A stretch of 5,964 bases of DNA from Bacillota bacterium (GTDB taxonomy: Bacteria > Bacillota > Clostridia > Clostridiales > Caloramatoraceae): assembly GCA_023415335.1 (NCBI GenBank), contig JAEZLD010000011.1:1-5964 (forward strand). Direction: 5' to 3'. The notes beneath the pieces were generated by a model. That model had not been told where the DNA came from, ran no database searches, and worked only from the letters and a program-made list of their open reading frames with translations. Positions 5,801-5,964 of the stretch are shown here, in pieces (the first letter of the stretch is position 1; each line of letters begins with the position of its first letter). A program made the translations under genes and the position numbers.

Positions 5801-5867
5801 GAAAAGCGATGGTCGAAATATTCTTGACATATTATTAAAAGAGGTAAGGCAGAGGGAAAGTATGTGA
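5778..5867 (+). pseudogene. Out-of-frame C-terminal piece of the M50-like gene, carrying the SDG motif
   Basis: Removing one A from the A5 run at 5773-5777 joins LLPITYPK to FFIGYADKKSDGRNILDILL and then KEVRQRESM, ending at TGA 5865-5867. The restored protein would have 169 residues. SDG (150-152 in the restored numbering) sits where M50 family members carry the DG motif with the third zinc-binding Asp, and the polar tail looks like a normal C-terminus. The likely cause is one extra A in the homopolymer: a real mutation, a slippage-based switch or a sequencing error. Confidence 0.7.
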
Positions 5868-5914
5868 TTATATTCCATAATAGAGTGCTTTAATGGTTAA
5901 AAAGGGAAGGTATA

Positions 5915-5941
5915 GGAAAACATCCTGAATGGATGTTTTCC
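5915..5941. terminator. 11-bp perfect hairpin downstream of the M50-like gene
   Basis: GGAAAACATCC (5915-5925) and GGATGTTTTCC (5931-5941) pair perfectly around the loop TGAAT. Outer segments GAAG/CTTC (5906-5909 and 5950-5953) and GTA/TAC (5910-5912 and 5945-5947) extend it imperfectly. There is no U-tract on either side, so it may be a terminator that relies on stem strength, an mRNA end stabiliser, or part of a small repeated element. The rest of 5868-5964 shows no gene. Confidence 0.45.
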
Positions 5942-5964
5942 CCCTACAGCTTCATTTCTCAAAC

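Noticed and set aside
1..5964. CRISPR arrays, tRNA or rRNA genes
   Set aside because: No regularly spaced short direct repeats, cloverleaf-forming segment or rRNA-like sequence was seen on either strand.

Overview
The window looks like a chromosomal stretch from a low-GC Gram-positive bacterium, most likely of the class Clostridia. The support is a sortase-type cell-wall anchor, domain families typical of clostridial surface proteins (InlB B-repeats, MucBP-like, X2-like and YDG modules), strong AGGAGG/GGGG-type ribosome binding sites, and AT-rich spacers with TTGTAA/TATAAT-like promoters. The species cannot be named from the sequence alone.

Layout: (1) Bases 2-3637 (+) are the 3' part of a very large modular cell-surface protein whose start lies left of the window. 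It has about a dozen beta-rich modules, then an LPXTG-like DPDTG anchor, a membrane helix and a basic tail. (2) Bases 3638-4030 hold no intact gene. There is a 19-bp GAAA-capped hairpin right after the surface gene, a decayed N-terminal piece of proA (gamma-glutamyl phosphate reductase) with an in-frame TGA and no C-terminal three quarters, and a bidirectional terminator. (3) Bases 4033-4815 (-) encode an intact class I SAM-dependent methyltransferase. (4) Bases 4816-5015 are a divergent promoter region with good sigma-A-type promoters on both strands and several operator-like symmetric or repeated elements. (5) Bases 5016-5867 (+) carry a small two-helix membrane protein followed by an M50/site-2-protease-like membrane metallopeptidase. 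The peptidase frame is broken at an A5 run: the HELGH motif is in the first frame, and the SDG segment that should supply the third zinc ligand follows in the +1 frame. (6) The right end holds an 11-bp perfect hairpin and no gene.

The surface protein would act on the cell envelope, in adhesion or carbohydrate/matrix contact (inference). The methyltransferase is a stand-alone gene of unknown substrate. The two membrane genes look like a two-gene operon, and both show possible lesions: an amber stop followed by an open extension that would end in an ATGA overlap with the next gene, and the frameshift in the peptidase. With the proA remnant, this suggests a region undergoing gene decay. The alternatives are sequencing error in homopolymers or, less likely, recoding. 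I see no clear undescribed system; the membrane pair and its palindromic promoter are the best candidates for follow-up.
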